A stretch of DNA of 43,287 nucleotides. Source: Hyphomicrobiales bacterium (GTDB lineage: Bacteria > Pseudomonadota > Alphaproteobacteria > Rhizobiales > Rhizobiaceae). The DNA is taken from positions 1 to 43,287 of the forward strand of contig JAJFHT010000144.1 in NCBI GenBank assembly GCA_021775495.1. Direction: 5' to 3'. Every line of letters begins with the position of its first letter. The stretch's first letter is position 1. Below the pieces are notes generated by a model. The model had not been told where the DNA came from, searched no databases, and saw only the letters and a list, made by a program, of their open reading frames with translations. Both the position numbers and the translations under genes were made by a program. Below are positions 1 to 7,767 of the stretch, one piece after another.

Positions 1-879
1 GATTGATTGTCCGCGCCATTCAAAACGTGTGCAATCTCCCGCAGCGTAGATGTTTTCATCACTGGTCCGGCTGTGGCTGTTCACCAGAATGCCGTTTTCG
101 ACCTCGATGCCACAGGCTTCGGCAAGACCGTCATTCGGGGCGACGCCGATGCCGCAGACGACAAAGTCGGCTTGCAGATGGGTTTCGTCAGCAAGCCGCG
201 CACCGGTCACCTTGCCATTTTCGCCAGTCAGTTCCTGAATGCCGGTCGATTCCCGGACATCGACACCGTGGGAACGGTGCAGATTGCGGAAAAAATCCGA
301 TGTCTCGGGCGAGCTGACTCGTTGCAAAATGCGTTCCGCCATTTCGACTACGGTGACGTCGAGCCCCATCATCCGGGCGCTTGCTGCGGCTTCAAGGCCG
401 ATATAGCCACCGCCAATCACCAGTAGTTTCGAGGCTGTTTTCACTTCTTTGGCGATTTTGTCGGCATCGGACAGATCACGGAGCGCCAGAACCCCGCCGA
501 GCGATCCGCCGATCTGCTCAGGCAGGTGTCTGGGGGTCGAGCCTGTCGCCAGCAGCAGTTTGTCATAGGAAACGGTCTCGCCGGATTTCAGCTCCAGCGT
601 CCGACGCTGGCAGTCAATCTTTGTTACGGTTTCACCAAGTCTCAACTCGATTTTATTGGTTGTGTACCAGTCATCGGGGCGTAGCAACAATTGATCGAAG
701 GTCAAATCGCCCTTCAGGTAAGTCTTCGAGAGAGGCGGGCGCTGGTAGGGGAGCGCATTTTCGGCGGCAATCAATGTCAGCGGACCGGAGTGGCCAAGCG
801 CTCTGATTTTGGCAAGAAACGCAGCCGCGGCATGGCCGCCGCCGACGACAACGACTCGATCGGAGTTTTCATCAGACAT
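1..879 (-). CDS. FAD-dependent ferredoxin/rubredoxin reductase, partial (C-terminus off window)
   Basis: The reverse strand reads open from an ATG at 879 to the window edge (293 codons), so the C-terminus is missing. The N-terminus has a dinucleotide-binding motif (VVVVGGGHAA), then PYQRPPLSK typical of rubredoxin and putidaredoxin reductases, a second motif near the middle (LLVIGGGYIGLEAAA) for NAD(P)H, and the FAD-binding AAGDCTRF near the visible end. By family it passes electrons from NAD(P)H to a small iron-sulfur protein. It has no 2Fe-2S domain in the visible part, so a separate ferredoxin is expected. It is transcribed away from the catabolic operon that holds the Rieske oxygenase at 5970-7016, and could serve that oxygenase; this pairing is inference. 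The family call is firm; the partner is not. Confidence 0.9.
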   Translation of the reverse strand, partial: MSDENSDRVVVVGGGHAAAAFLAKIRALGHSGPLTLIAAENALPYQRPPLSKTYLKGDLTFDQLLLRPDDWYTTNKIELRLGETVTKIDCQRRTLELKSGETVSYDKLLLATGSTPRHLPEQIGGSLGGVLALRDLSDADKIAKEVKTASKLLVIGGGYIGLEAAASARMMGLDVTVVEMAERILQRVSSPETSDFFRNLHRSHGVDVRESTGIQELTGENGKVTGARLADETHLQADFVVCGIGVAPNDGLAEACGIEVENGILVNSHSRTSDENIYAAGDCTRFEWRGQSI

Positions 880-978
880 GGCGCGGGAAAGGGCCCTTGT
901 GTTGAGAATGGTGGGTGATCGACATGCAAATTCCTATCTGCGGTCCGTTCGGCGTGCAATCACCTTGACCCTAAAATA

Positions 979-989
979 TACCATTGGTA
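979..989. promoter_or_regulatory. short palindrome in divergent promoter region
   Basis: TACCATTGGTA is a perfect inverted repeat about a central T, lying between the divergent genes at 879 and 1036 and next to the larger repeat site at 993-1024. It could be an operator half or chance; no second copy was noticed. Confidence 0.3.
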
Positions 990-992
990 GTA

Positions 993-1024
993 TCAAATAA
1001 GAACAATATGATCATATATGAACA
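993..1024. promoter_or_regulatory. candidate operator A, shared with site at 2614-2646
   Basis: AATAAGAACA is followed after exactly 11 bases by TATGAACA. The same two words with the same 11-base spacing occur at 2618-2646 in the next divergent promoter region. The spacer here contains the perfect palindrome ATATGATCATAT. The site ends 11 bases before the start codon at 1036. A palindrome plus a direct repeat is known for the IclR regulators PcaU and PobR, so the IclR domain encoded at 8640-9461 is a candidate binder; this link is inferred. Confidence 0.55.
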
Positions 1025-1035
1025 GTGAGGATACC

Positions 1036-1338
1036 ATGTCGGATGCAAATGCCTGGATGTCTTACAGGTCCGGTCCGAAATCCAGTGAGCAGTTGTCGCG
1101 TCAGAGTCTTGGCCGCGCACTGTCGCATGTGGAGAAAACCTTCAGTGAGGCACTTGAGGCAGTGTTTTCCGAAGGCACTCATGATTTTGAAGCGGTCGCA
1201 GCCGAACTCACCCGGCTTGGTGTGGTGGCTCCGTGTTCCGGACGCAATGAATGGACCGCAGACAGTCTGGCGTCTGAACTCAAATCCATCAACCGTGACC
1301 TCGATGAAGCATATCGCGAAAACGGCATAGGCGCCTGA
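1036..1338 (+). CDS. small recombinase-like helix-turn-helix protein
   Basis: A 100-residue protein. The C-terminal half (AVAAELTRLGV, then SGRNEWTADSL and an ELKSINRDLD stretch) resembles the recombinase-type helix-turn-helix region, in which a Leu-rich helix, a Gly-rich turn and a Trp-containing helix follow one another. There is no catalytic recombinase domain, and the protein is far too short to be one. Small proteins of this kind are seen beside oxygenase genes in proteobacterial catabolic loci, but I know of no proven role. The ATG at 1036 is preferred to the one at 1018 because TGAGGA lies just upstream of it. It faces away from the reductase at 879 and converges with the monooxygenase ending at 1357. 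It could be a DNA-binding accessory or a protein-protein adaptor. Confidence 0.7.
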   Translation: MSDANAWMSYRSGPKSSEQLSRQSLGRALSHVEKTFSEALEAVFSEGTHDFEAVAAELTRLGVVAPCSGRNEWTADSLASELKSINRDLDEAYRENGIGA

Positions 1339-1356
1339 CAACAGAAACTTTCCGTT

Positions 1357-2526
1357 TCATATCGGTTGTGCCAGAAAGCCGTAAAGATCATCGATCAGCG
1401 GCTGAGCTGTATTTTGCAGATGTCGCATCCGATCGCTCATTTTTCCATCAATGCTCTGGTATGAGCCGCCCTGATAACGTTGGCGGTTGCGCTCGAGCGA
1501 CGTCTTGCGGATGAATTGAGCACGGGGCCACCGCCGCAACATGAACTGCGCGGCCACCTCGTCATGGGCAATGCCGGAAGCGATCAATTCACCCAGGACA
1601 ACTGCATCCTCGATCGCCATCGCGGCACCCTGTGCGAGATAGGGCGGAGATGCATGTACCGCGTCGCCGATAAAGATCAGGCGGCCATTGTTCCATGGCG
1701 CCGGCTGGTCGATCATTTCGATAGCCGTATATGTGACCTGGCGCGCATCATCGATCTGCTCGAGATAGAACGGCGCGAGGCCGCCAAAAACCGGCCCGAA
1801 ACGGTCGTGCAGCAGTGTGTGCAAGACGCCGTTCGGGTGCCGCGTACGTTCGGGATCGGGCATGCCGGCAATCATGTAGATCTGATCGGCATTGACCGGG
1901 ATGATGCCGAACATCATTCCGACACCGGCGAACATTATTTTTGGGTCGATCGAATTGTCATGCCTCGCCAGGAGGGCCCGCAAGATCACCTGGCCCGAAT
2001 AGACCGGTTGATTGTGTCCCAGATAGCGGTCCCGCATCGACGAGTAGATTCCGTCGGCAGCCACCACGAGGTCAAACCGTCCCTGCCTACCGACATTCGT
2101 CGTCACGATCGCATGATCTTTGCGCTCTTCGAACCGCTCGACCGTCGAACCAAGTCGGATCTCCACACCGCAGTCACTTGCGGACTGGAGCAGGATGTCG
2201 TGCAAATCCTGACGGGTGATGGTGGCCAGGGCCGGAAGATCATCGCCGGCAAGGCGCGGATAGCGCACCCGAACCCGGTGGATGTCATCGGGATCGGCAT
2301 ATTCATAGAAATCATGGGCCGAGCCGGATGAGACGATCTCATGGGCCACGCCGATTCGATCAAGTGCCCGAAGTGCATTCGAGTAGAGATGGATGCCTGA
2401 ACCCTTCTGTGTCCATTCCGCCTGTTTTTCGACAATTGTGGCGGAAACGCCGGACCGTTGCAGCAATGTTGCCAGGACAAGGCCGGAAATTCCGCCGCCG
2501 ATAATCAATACGGATGTTCCAGTCAC
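1357..2526 (-). CDS. class A FAD-dependent aromatic monooxygenase
   Basis: A 389-residue flavoprotein hydroxylase of the salicylate/3-hydroxybenzoate hydroxylase type. It has the FAD motif GGGISG at residues 10-15, an AADG motif at 156-159 and the flavin-ribityl motif GDAVHASPP starting at 287, the three hallmarks of the group. Such enzymes use NAD(P)H and O2 to hydroxylate, sometimes with decarboxylation, an aromatic acid or phenol in the cytoplasm. The start is a GTG at 2526 with GGGGA upstream. It is divergent from the importer operon beginning at 2727 and shares with it the intergenic region holding the candidate operator at 2614-2646, so co-regulation is likely. A second paralogue of the same class ends the operon at 15187-16311. 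The substrate is not predictable from sequence. Confidence 0.9.
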   Translation of the reverse strand: MTGTSVLIIGGGISGLVLATLLQRSGVSATIVEKQAEWTQKGSGIHLYSNALRALDRIGVAHEIVSSGSAHDFYEYADPDDIHRVRVRYPRLAGDDLPALATITRQDLHDILLQSASDCGVEIRLGSTVERFEERKDHAIVTTNVGRQGRFDLVVAADGIYSSMRDRYLGHNQPVYSGQVILRALLARHDNSIDPKIMFAGVGMMFGIIPVNADQIYMIAGMPDPERTRHPNGVLHTLLHDRFGPVFGGLAPFYLEQIDDARQVTYTAIEMIDQPAPWNNGRLIFIGDAVHASPPYLAQGAAMAIEDAVVLGELIASGIAHDEVAAQFMLRRWPRAQFIRKTSLERNRQRYQGGSYQSIDGKMSDRMRHLQNTAQPLIDDLYGFLAQPI

Positions 2527-2613
2527 AGTGATTCCCCATCAACCTGCATCGAACGTCAGCGCGAAGGACAGTTCCTGCTTCGCCCTTGCATAATAGAAAT
2601 CGCTGAGATATTG

Positions 2614-2646
2614 TCAAAATAAGAACACAACGTTCAAATATGAACA
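2614..2646. promoter_or_regulatory. candidate operator B in divergent promoter region
   Basis: Site B repeats site A: AATAAGAACA, 11 bases, TATGAACA. Here the right arm is part of a clean inverted repeat, GTTCA-AATA-TGAAC (2632-2645), with AAGAACA as an extra direct copy to the left. It sits about 80 bases from both divergent starts (2526 and 2727). An IclR-type regulator is the favoured binder by analogy with PcaU/PobR sites. Confidence 0.6.
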
Positions 2647-2726
2647 ATCCAGGGCGTCATTCCTCTTGATTTCGTTGATGCAACCACAGGTACGAAATTG
2701 CGTCAAAACCATTGCCGAGGCACGCG

Positions 2727-3506
2727 ATGGCGCTTGAATTTCGCTCCGTGACAAAGGGATTCGAAGTTGCTGGCAGTGCAAATATGCTGACGGCACTCAA
2801 GGATATCAGTTTCAAGACAGGCGAAGCCGAATTTGTCGCGGTGGTCGGACCATCCGGCTGCGGCAAGAGCACTATGCTCAACATGACCGCTGGCCTTTAT
2901 CAGCCAACCGAAGGTGAAGTGTACGTATCGGGCTCCAGAGTTTCGGGGCCGAATTCCCATGTCGGCTTCATGCTGCAGAAGGACCTGCTTCTGCCCTGGC
3001 GCACAATCGAGTCCAATGTCGCGTTCGGGCTGGAATCGCGCGGATTTTCCAAGGCCGAATGCCGCGAGCGGGCAGTTGCCCAGTTGGACAAATGCCAGCT
3101 TTCCGGATTTGGCGACTATTTTCCGCACCAGCTTTCCGGCGGCATGCGCCAGCGCGCGGCCCTGGCGCGGACACTTGCGATCGACCCGGAAGTGATCCTG
3201 CTTGACGAGCCTTTTTCCGCGCTGGACGCGCAGACCAAGATCATCATCCAGAAGAACTTCGCGTCAACCATCGAGAGCGAAAAGATTACGACACTGCTGA
3301 TCACCCATGATCTTGCCGAAGCGGTTTTCATGGCCGACCGGATACTGGTTCTGAGCGATCGTCCGGGCAGGGTCATCGAGGAGATTATTGTCGATATTCC
3401 AGATCGTGGTGATCCGACCAAACGCCGCCAACACAGTCGTGTCACTGAATATATCGGCCACATGTTCGAACTGCTGAAATTGCAGGATCGGGAAGTCTTG
3501 AACTGA
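2727..3506 (+). CDS. NitT/TauT-type ABC transporter ATP-binding protein
   Basis: A 259-residue cytoplasmic ATPase of the SsuB/TauB/NrtD group. It shows Walker A GPSGCGKST, the Q-loop in FMLQKDLLLPW, the ABC signature LSGGMRQRAALA, Walker B VILLDEPFSALD and the switch His in ITHDLAEA. The ATG at 2727 is preceded by CCGAGG at a good distance; an in-frame TTG at 2712 is less likely. With the binding protein at 3531 and the permease at 4612 it forms an importer for a small anionic compound, in this family usually sulfonates, nitrate, or aromatic or heterocyclic compounds. Its place at the head of a catabolic operon suggests it imports the pathway's growth substrate. Confidence 0.93.
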   Translation: MALEFRSVTKGFEVAGSANMLTALKDISFKTGEAEFVAVVGPSGCGKSTMLNMTAGLYQPTEGEVYVSGSRVSGPNSHVGFMLQKDLLLPWRTIESNVAFGLESRGFSKAECRERAVAQLDKCQLSGFGDYFPHQLSGGMRQRAALARTLAIDPEVILLDEPFSALDAQTKIIIQKNFASTIESEKITTLLITHDLAEAVFMADRILVLSDRPGRVIEEIIVDIPDRGDPTKRRQHSRVTEYIGHMFELLKLQDREVLN

Positions 3507-3530
3507 ATCCATAACATTGGGAGGACTATC

Positions 3531-4505
3531 ATGAAAAAATTCAAACTGGGTCTGGCGGTGGCGCTCGGCATGTCTTTGATGGCCGGCGCAGCGACGGCGG
3601 CGGAAAAGATGACCTATCTGTTTCCAGCGCCCGATTTTCTGCCGGCCTTCGCACCGTTCCAACTGGCAAAGGCCAAAGGCTATTACGAAGCTGCAGGTCT
3701 GGACGTTACGTTTCAGGTCGGCAAGGGCGGAGCCGATGTCGCCAAGCAGGTTGCAGTCGGCAATGCCGATCTGGGTGGCGGTATCGGAGACACGCCATTG
3801 ATCGTGCGTGCCAACGGACTGTCGGTCAAAGGCGTGGCCGTGCTCGGCAGCAAGGCGCTGACCCAGATCACGTCGCGCAAGGATGCAGGTATTGCCTCGA
3901 TGGCCGACCTGAAGGGCAAGGCAGTCGGAGTGCTGTCGTTCAAGGACACTACCTATTACAATTTGCTCGCTGTCCTTGCGGATGCGGGTCTGACCAAGGA
4001 CGATGTTAACATTCAGGCCGTCGGTCCCGGCGGCATGATCAAGCTGATGATTTCCGGCGACATCCAGGCCATCTCCGGTGTGCCGGAATGGACCGCGGCC
4101 ATTCGCGGTGCCGGTATCGAAGTCGAGGTTGTGCCGATCAACGACATCTTCCCGGCTATGGCCCAGGCCATCCTGACTTCCGATGACACGATCAAGAACC
4201 GGCCGGATGTGGTGAAAGGCTTCGTCAGCGCGACGATCAAGGCCTACAAGGACGTGATTGCCGATCCCGCCCAGGCTGCCAAGGACTATGTCGCCGCCGT
4301 GCCGCAACATGCTGGCAAGGAAAAGATCATGGAAGGCATCATGAAAGACTATATCCGGCTGGTTTACGGCACCGATGTGGATAATTTCGGCCAGTTCGAT
4401 GAAGCGCGACTAAAGACCGTTCAGGATTTTTATGTCGCCAATCAGATCGTTCGTGAGGCGGTTCCGGTCGCTGATACCTATACAAATCAGTTCGTCAGCA
4501 ACTGA
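3531..4505 (+). CDS. NitT/TauT-type periplasmic substrate-binding protein
   Basis: A 324-residue protein with a classical signal peptide: a KKFK basic start, a hydrophobic core, and probable cleavage after the ATAA near residue 24. The mature part has the NMT1/SsuA-like fold, with an early FPAPDFLPAFAPFQLAKAKGYY segment and a KGGADVAKQVAVGNADLGGG segment typical of the family. It would bind the imported compound in the periplasm and deliver it to the permease at 4612. GGGAGG lies just upstream of the ATG. A strong hairpin (4517-4548) follows the stop and may raise the yield of this gene relative to the permease, as is common for binding proteins. The ligand is unknown, and the absence of obvious nitrate- or taurine-specific context points to an organic acid. 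Confidence 0.92.
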   Translation: MKKFKLGLAVALGMSLMAGAATAAEKMTYLFPAPDFLPAFAPFQLAKAKGYYEAAGLDVTFQVGKGGADVAKQVAVGNADLGGGIGDTPLIVRANGLSVKGVAVLGSKALTQITSRKDAGIASMADLKGKAVGVLSFKDTTYYNLLAVLADAGLTKDDVNIQAVGPGGMIKLMISGDIQAISGVPEWTAAIRGAGIEVEVVPINDIFPAMAQAILTSDDTIKNRPDVVKGFVSATIKAYKDVIADPAQAAKDYVAAVPQHAGKEKIMEGIMKDYIRLVYGTDVDNFGQFDEARLKTVQDFYVANQIVREAVPVADTYTNQFVSN

Positions 4506-4516
4506 TTGACCGATGT

Positions 4517-4548
4517 CGGAGGGGCCGGCGATGAAATGCCGGCCTCCG
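4517..4548 (+). other. stable mRNA hairpin after the binding-protein gene
   Basis: CGGAGG...CCGGC pairs with GCCGGCCTCCG across an eight-base loop, with a two-base bulge. No T-run follows, so it is not a normal intrinsic terminator. It lies between the binding-protein and permease genes, where it may protect the upstream message end or attenuate read-through. Confidence 0.6.
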
Positions 4549-4611
4549 AATAATCAGGGATAGCCGTCGAGTGCGGTGGCCGTCCTTTGAACGAAACCGA
4601 AATTCGGATCG

Positions 4612-5373
4612 ATGAAAAACAACACCCTGCTCACGACCGTTATGGTGGCGTTGCTGTTTTTGGCGCTTTGGGAGGTGCTGCCGCCACTGCTGGGCGTGCC
4701 GCGCTACATCATCCCGACAGCAAGTCAGTGTCTGGCTGAATTGCTGCGCATGTTTCGGCTCGACAATCTTGTTGCCCACACGGCCTCGACATTTGTGATG
4801 ACGCTGATCGGATTTGCCATCGGCAGCATGCTGGGTGCGCTGATCGGATATCTGCTCGGCATGTCGCGGTTTTGGGAAGCGGTTCTGTCGCCTTACATTC
4901 TCGCCCTTCAGATCGCACCCAAGGTAGCGTTTGCACCGCTTTTCATCATGTGGTTCGGCTACACCTTCTGGCCGAAACTGCTTGTCACGATCCTGATTGT
5001 CTTCTTTCCGATCCTGGTCAATGTCCTGCAGGCAATGAAGACCGTTGATCGCGATCTGATCAATCTGGCGCGGGCCTACAATCTCACGCGGTTCGAAATC
5101 TTCCGCAAAATCGAATTCCCGTCGACCTTGCCGGCCCTGCTTGCCGGCCTGCGGATCGGTTCGACACTCGCCGTCATCGGTGTCACGGTCGGTGAACTGG
5201 TCGGCGGCAACACCGGTCTCGGGTTCCTCATTTCCTATGGTGAGGGCCAGGCCAATGCCGCGATGGTTTTCAATGCCATCGGCATTCTGACGATCATCGG
5301 CATCGTATTGTACTCAGGCGTCACATACGCCGAGGCGAGACTGCTTCACTACATTCCAAAATCGGAGGTTTGA
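4612..5373 (+). CDS. NitT/TauT-type ABC transporter permease
   Basis: A 253-residue inner-membrane protein with about six hydrophobic segments, matching the SsuC/TauC size. The cytoplasmic coupling loop is visible as LINLARAYNLTRFEIFRKIEFPSTLPALLAGLR split over residues about 145-175, with the conserved ARAYN and P-x-x-LPALLAGLR elements that contact the ATPase. It would form the channel of the importer with 2727-3506 and 3531-4505. The gene is 106 bases downstream of the binding-protein gene and is separated from it by a strong hairpin. The ATG at 4612 has only a weak ribosome-binding sequence. The cupin gene begins four bases after its stop. Confidence 0.92.
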   Translation: MKNNTLLTTVMVALLFLALWEVLPPLLGVPRYIIPTASQCLAELLRMFRLDNLVAHTASTFVMTLIGFAIGSMLGALIGYLLGMSRFWEAVLSPYILALQIAPKVAFAPLFIMWFGYTFWPKLLVTILIVFFPILVNVLQAMKTVDRDLINLARAYNLTRFEIFRKIEFPSTLPALLAGLRIGSTLAVIGVTVGELVGGNTGLGFLISYGEGQANAAMVFNAIGILTIIGIVLYSGVTYAEARLLHYIPKSEV

Positions 5374-5377
5374 GACC

Positions 5378-5929
5378 ATGAATATCAAAGCCGAAATTCC
5401 CCAAACCCGACCGGAAGACGTAAATATCCCGGAAGGTGTCTCGCTTGGAGACTGGATCGAGAGCAATGTCGCCCGTTATGATTCAAGGACGCTCGACTGG
5501 AACGCGTTGAAATTCCAGGCCGACTACGATCCGAAATACAAGCGCGCGCAGATGCGTTACATCGGCACCGGCGCTGCCGGCGTTAGCGCGGATTCGAATG
5601 TCGTTCAGGCGAACAATTTCACATTTTCCACCATGGTGCTTCCCGCCGGTTGCGAAGGGCCTTTGCACCTGCACACCGACGCCGAAGAAGTGTTCTTCAT
5701 CCTCAAAGGCCACAAGATCCGTATCATTGTCGAACATCTCGGCGAGACGTTCGAAACCGTTTTGACGGAGCGCGACATCATTTCCGTACCGCCCGGCGTC
5801 TATCGCGGCATTGTCAATGAGGGAATGGAAGAGGCGCTGATGTGCGTGATGATCGGCAATCCAAAGCCGGTGATTCCGACCTATCCGCCGGAGCATCCAC
5901 TGGCCAAGATCAAGCGCGACAAAAAGTAG
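5378..5929 (+). CDS. cupin-domain protein
   Basis: A 183-residue single-domain cupin. The first cupin motif is complete: H97, H99 and E103 within GPLHLHTDAEEVFFILKG. The second motif reads PPGVYRGIVNEG, so the fourth metal-ligand His is replaced by R143. That leaves a three-ligand site or none, so a metal-dependent dioxygenase role is possible but not assured. A binding or isomerase role is an alternative. GGAGG stands just upstream of the ATG, and the gene is tightly placed between the permease and the Rieske oxygenase. It is probably part of the same pathway; the exact step cannot be given. Confidence 0.8.
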   Translation: MNIKAEIPQTRPEDVNIPEGVSLGDWIESNVARYDSRTLDWNALKFQADYDPKYKRAQMRYIGTGAAGVSADSNVVQANNFTFSTMVLPAGCEGPLHLHTDAEEVFFILKGHKIRIIVEHLGETFETVLTERDIISVPPGVYRGIVNEGMEEALMCVMIGNPKPVIPTYPPEHPLAKIKRDKK

Positions 5930-5969
5930 GGCGTCAATCCCGAGGCGGACCGGAAAGGAGTTTGCAGCG

Positions 5970-7016
5970 ATGAACAAGGCAGAACGGCGCGCAAAGATCG
6001 ACGCAAGGGTAAAACAGGGCCTTTTGGGGCGCTGGTATGCGATCTGCAAATCGACAGAGGTGCGCAAGGATCGGCCCTATGGCGGAAAGCTGCTGGGACG
6101 CAAAGTCGTCTTGTGGCGTGATGAAGATGGCAAGATTCAGTGCATTGAGGATTATTGTCCACACCGCGGAGCTGCTCTTTCACTCGGTGAGGTACATGAT
6201 GGCAATATTGGCTGCCGCTACCATGGGCTTGTGCTCGATGGCACCGGAACGATCCTGCGGGTGCCGGCCATGCCCGAATGCGCTTTCGAGGGACGCAAGG
6301 TCAACGAGGCCTATGCGGTTCAGGAAGCTAATGATGCTGTATATGTCTATATTCCGAGCAAGGAGCGCCCGGAACCGCCGAAGCTGCAACTGCCCGAAGA
6401 ATTCACCAGTAAAGACTGGACAGGTTTTCTGTGCACCGCAGCGTGGCAAGCGAATTACCAGCTTGCCCTCGACAATCTGGCCGATCCGATGCACGGCTGC
6501 TATCTGCATGCTTCATCCTTCACGCTCGCCTTCGGCGCCAAGCAGGATCTGCTGAAACTCGACAATCACGACAACGGATTTCACGTGTCGCGGGTCGGGC
6601 AGGTTGGCGAGAATTTCGATTGGGTCGAGATGGTGGTCGAGGAGGGCGGTCTCTATTGCCGGCTCGACATTCCTTATCCGCCGGCCGCCGGGCCAGGCGG
6701 GCATATGCGGATCATCGGATTCGTCACGCCGATCGATGACGACAGCTGCAAGGTTTTCTTCTGGCGCATGCGAATGGTCACCGGTACGGCGCGCGAGGCA
6801 TGGCGTTTCATGTATCGCGCCGCGCTTGAACCGCGCCACTGGCACGTTCTGGAGCAGGACCGGATCATGCTGGAGGAAATGACCGATGCCGCCGGTCGCC
6901 GCGACATGCTCTATCAGCATGATCTGGGAGTTTCGCGCATCCGGCAGCTCGTGCTGAATGCGGCATCCGAGCAGGTCGATTTCGAGATTGCCGCCGAATT
7001 GGAGGCTGCCGAATAA
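5970..7016 (+). CDS. Rieske non-heme iron oxygenase, alpha-subunit type
   Basis: A 348-residue oxygenase of the single-subunit-type group (phthalate 4,5-dioxygenase, vanillate demethylase and relatives). The Rieske cluster ligands are C63, H65, C82 and H85 (CPHRGAALSLG and CRYHG). The mononuclear iron site is D172-P-M-H175-G-C-Y-L-H180, the usual Asp-x2-His-x4-His. No beta subunit gene is present, consistent with this group. It would use O2 and electrons from a reductase/ferredoxin chain to hydroxylate or demethylate an aromatic ring. AAAGGAG precedes the ATG. The SDR that follows immediately could oxidise a dihydrodiol. The reductase at 1-879 is the nearest electron-transfer partner, but no ferredoxin gene is seen in the window. 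Confidence 0.93.
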   Translation: MNKAERRAKIDARVKQGLLGRWYAICKSTEVRKDRPYGGKLLGRKVVLWRDEDGKIQCIEDYCPHRGAALSLGEVHDGNIGCRYHGLVLDGTGTILRVPAMPECAFEGRKVNEAYAVQEANDAVYVYIPSKERPEPPKLQLPEEFTSKDWTGFLCTAAWQANYQLALDNLADPMHGCYLHASSFTLAFGAKQDLLKLDNHDNGFHVSRVGQVGENFDWVEMVVEEGGLYCRLDIPYPPAAGPGGHMRIIGFVTPIDDDSCKVFFWRMRMVTGTAREAWRFMYRAALEPRHWHVLEQDRIMLEEMTDAAGRRDMLYQHDLGVSRIRQLVLNAASEQVDFEIAAELEAAE

Positions 7017-7017
7017 T

Positions 7018-7767
7018 ATGCTGGCCGGCAGGACCATACTTGTAACCGGTGCGGCGCGAGGTCTTGGCCTTGCGATCGCAGCAGCCTGCGCTGGTCATGG
7101 TGCCATCCTGATTCTTGCCGATATCCTGGAAGCCGAAGGCGTACAGGCGGTCGAAACGATCAGACAAAACGGTGGTTCGGCGCGCTTTGTGCCGGTCGAT
7201 CTCGCCGATCCGCAGTCGATTGCCGCGCTTGCAGGCGATATTGCCGGACAGGAAGGCGCTCTTCATGGGCTGGTCAACAATGGCGCGATTGCCACCGGGA
7301 TCGGCGGAAAGGGCTTCGATGAAATCGAAATCGAGAGCTGGGACCGTGTCATGCAGGTCAATGTGCGCGGCACCTGGCTAATGACCCGCGCCTGTGTTCC
7401 GCTGCTCGAGAAATCCGGTTCGGGCCGCATCGTCAGCATTGCTTCCGATACAGCCTTGTGGGGCGCGCCGAATTTGCTGTCCTATGTTGCCAGCAAAGGA
7501 GCGGTCATTTCGATGTCACGCTCTCTGGCGCGCGAGTTGGGGCCGCGCGGAATTGGAATAACGACGGTCGCCCCGGGAATCCTGACGACCGAATCGACCG
7601 AATATGTACCTGCGGAACGGCATGCGCACTACGAGAGCAACCGGGCCGTTCCGGGCCACCAGGATCCCGAGGACATCACCGAGGCCATCGGTTTTCTGCT
7701 CAGTGAGGGAGCCTTGGCACTGACCGGGCAGGTCCTGCCGGTCAATGCAGGGTTCGTGTTCACATGA
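7018..7767 (+). CDS. short-chain dehydrogenase/reductase
   Basis: A 249-residue classical SDR. The cofactor motif TGAARGLG is at 10-17 and NNGA at 87-90, and the full catalytic set N115, S143, Y156 and K160 is present. D39 after the second strand (LILAD) favours NAD over NADP. The ATG at 7018 begins one base after the oxygenase stop, with GGAGG about a dozen bases upstream. Its position straight after the Rieske oxygenase suggests it rearomatises a cis-dihydrodiol or oxidises a hydroxylated product; this is inference. The stop overlaps the start of the next gene (ATGA), so translation is probably coupled. Confidence 0.92.
   Translation: MLAGRTILVTGAARGLGLAIAAACAGHGAILILADILEAEGVQAVETIRQNGGSARFVPVDLADPQSIAALAGDIAGQEGALHGLVNNGAIATGIGGKGFDEIEIESWDRVMQVNVRGTWLMTRACVPLLEKSGSGRIVSIASDTALWGAPNLLSYVASKGAVISMSRSLARELGPRGIGITTVAPGILTTESTEYVPAERHAHYESNRAVPGHQDPEDITEAIGFLLSEGALALTGQVLPVNAGFVFT

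Noticed and set aside
1338-1356. Possible bidirectional terminator between convergent genes (GAAAC...GTTTC)
   Set aside because: The stem is only five AT-rich pairs and there is no T-run.
1480-2331. Forward open frame (283 codons)
   Set aside because: Antisense to the flavin monooxygenase, with no recognisable domain.
3264-4310. Long reverse-strand open frame (348 codons)
   Set aside because: Antisense to a clear binding-protein gene; no family motifs and His/Arg/Gly-rich composition typical of a shadow frame.
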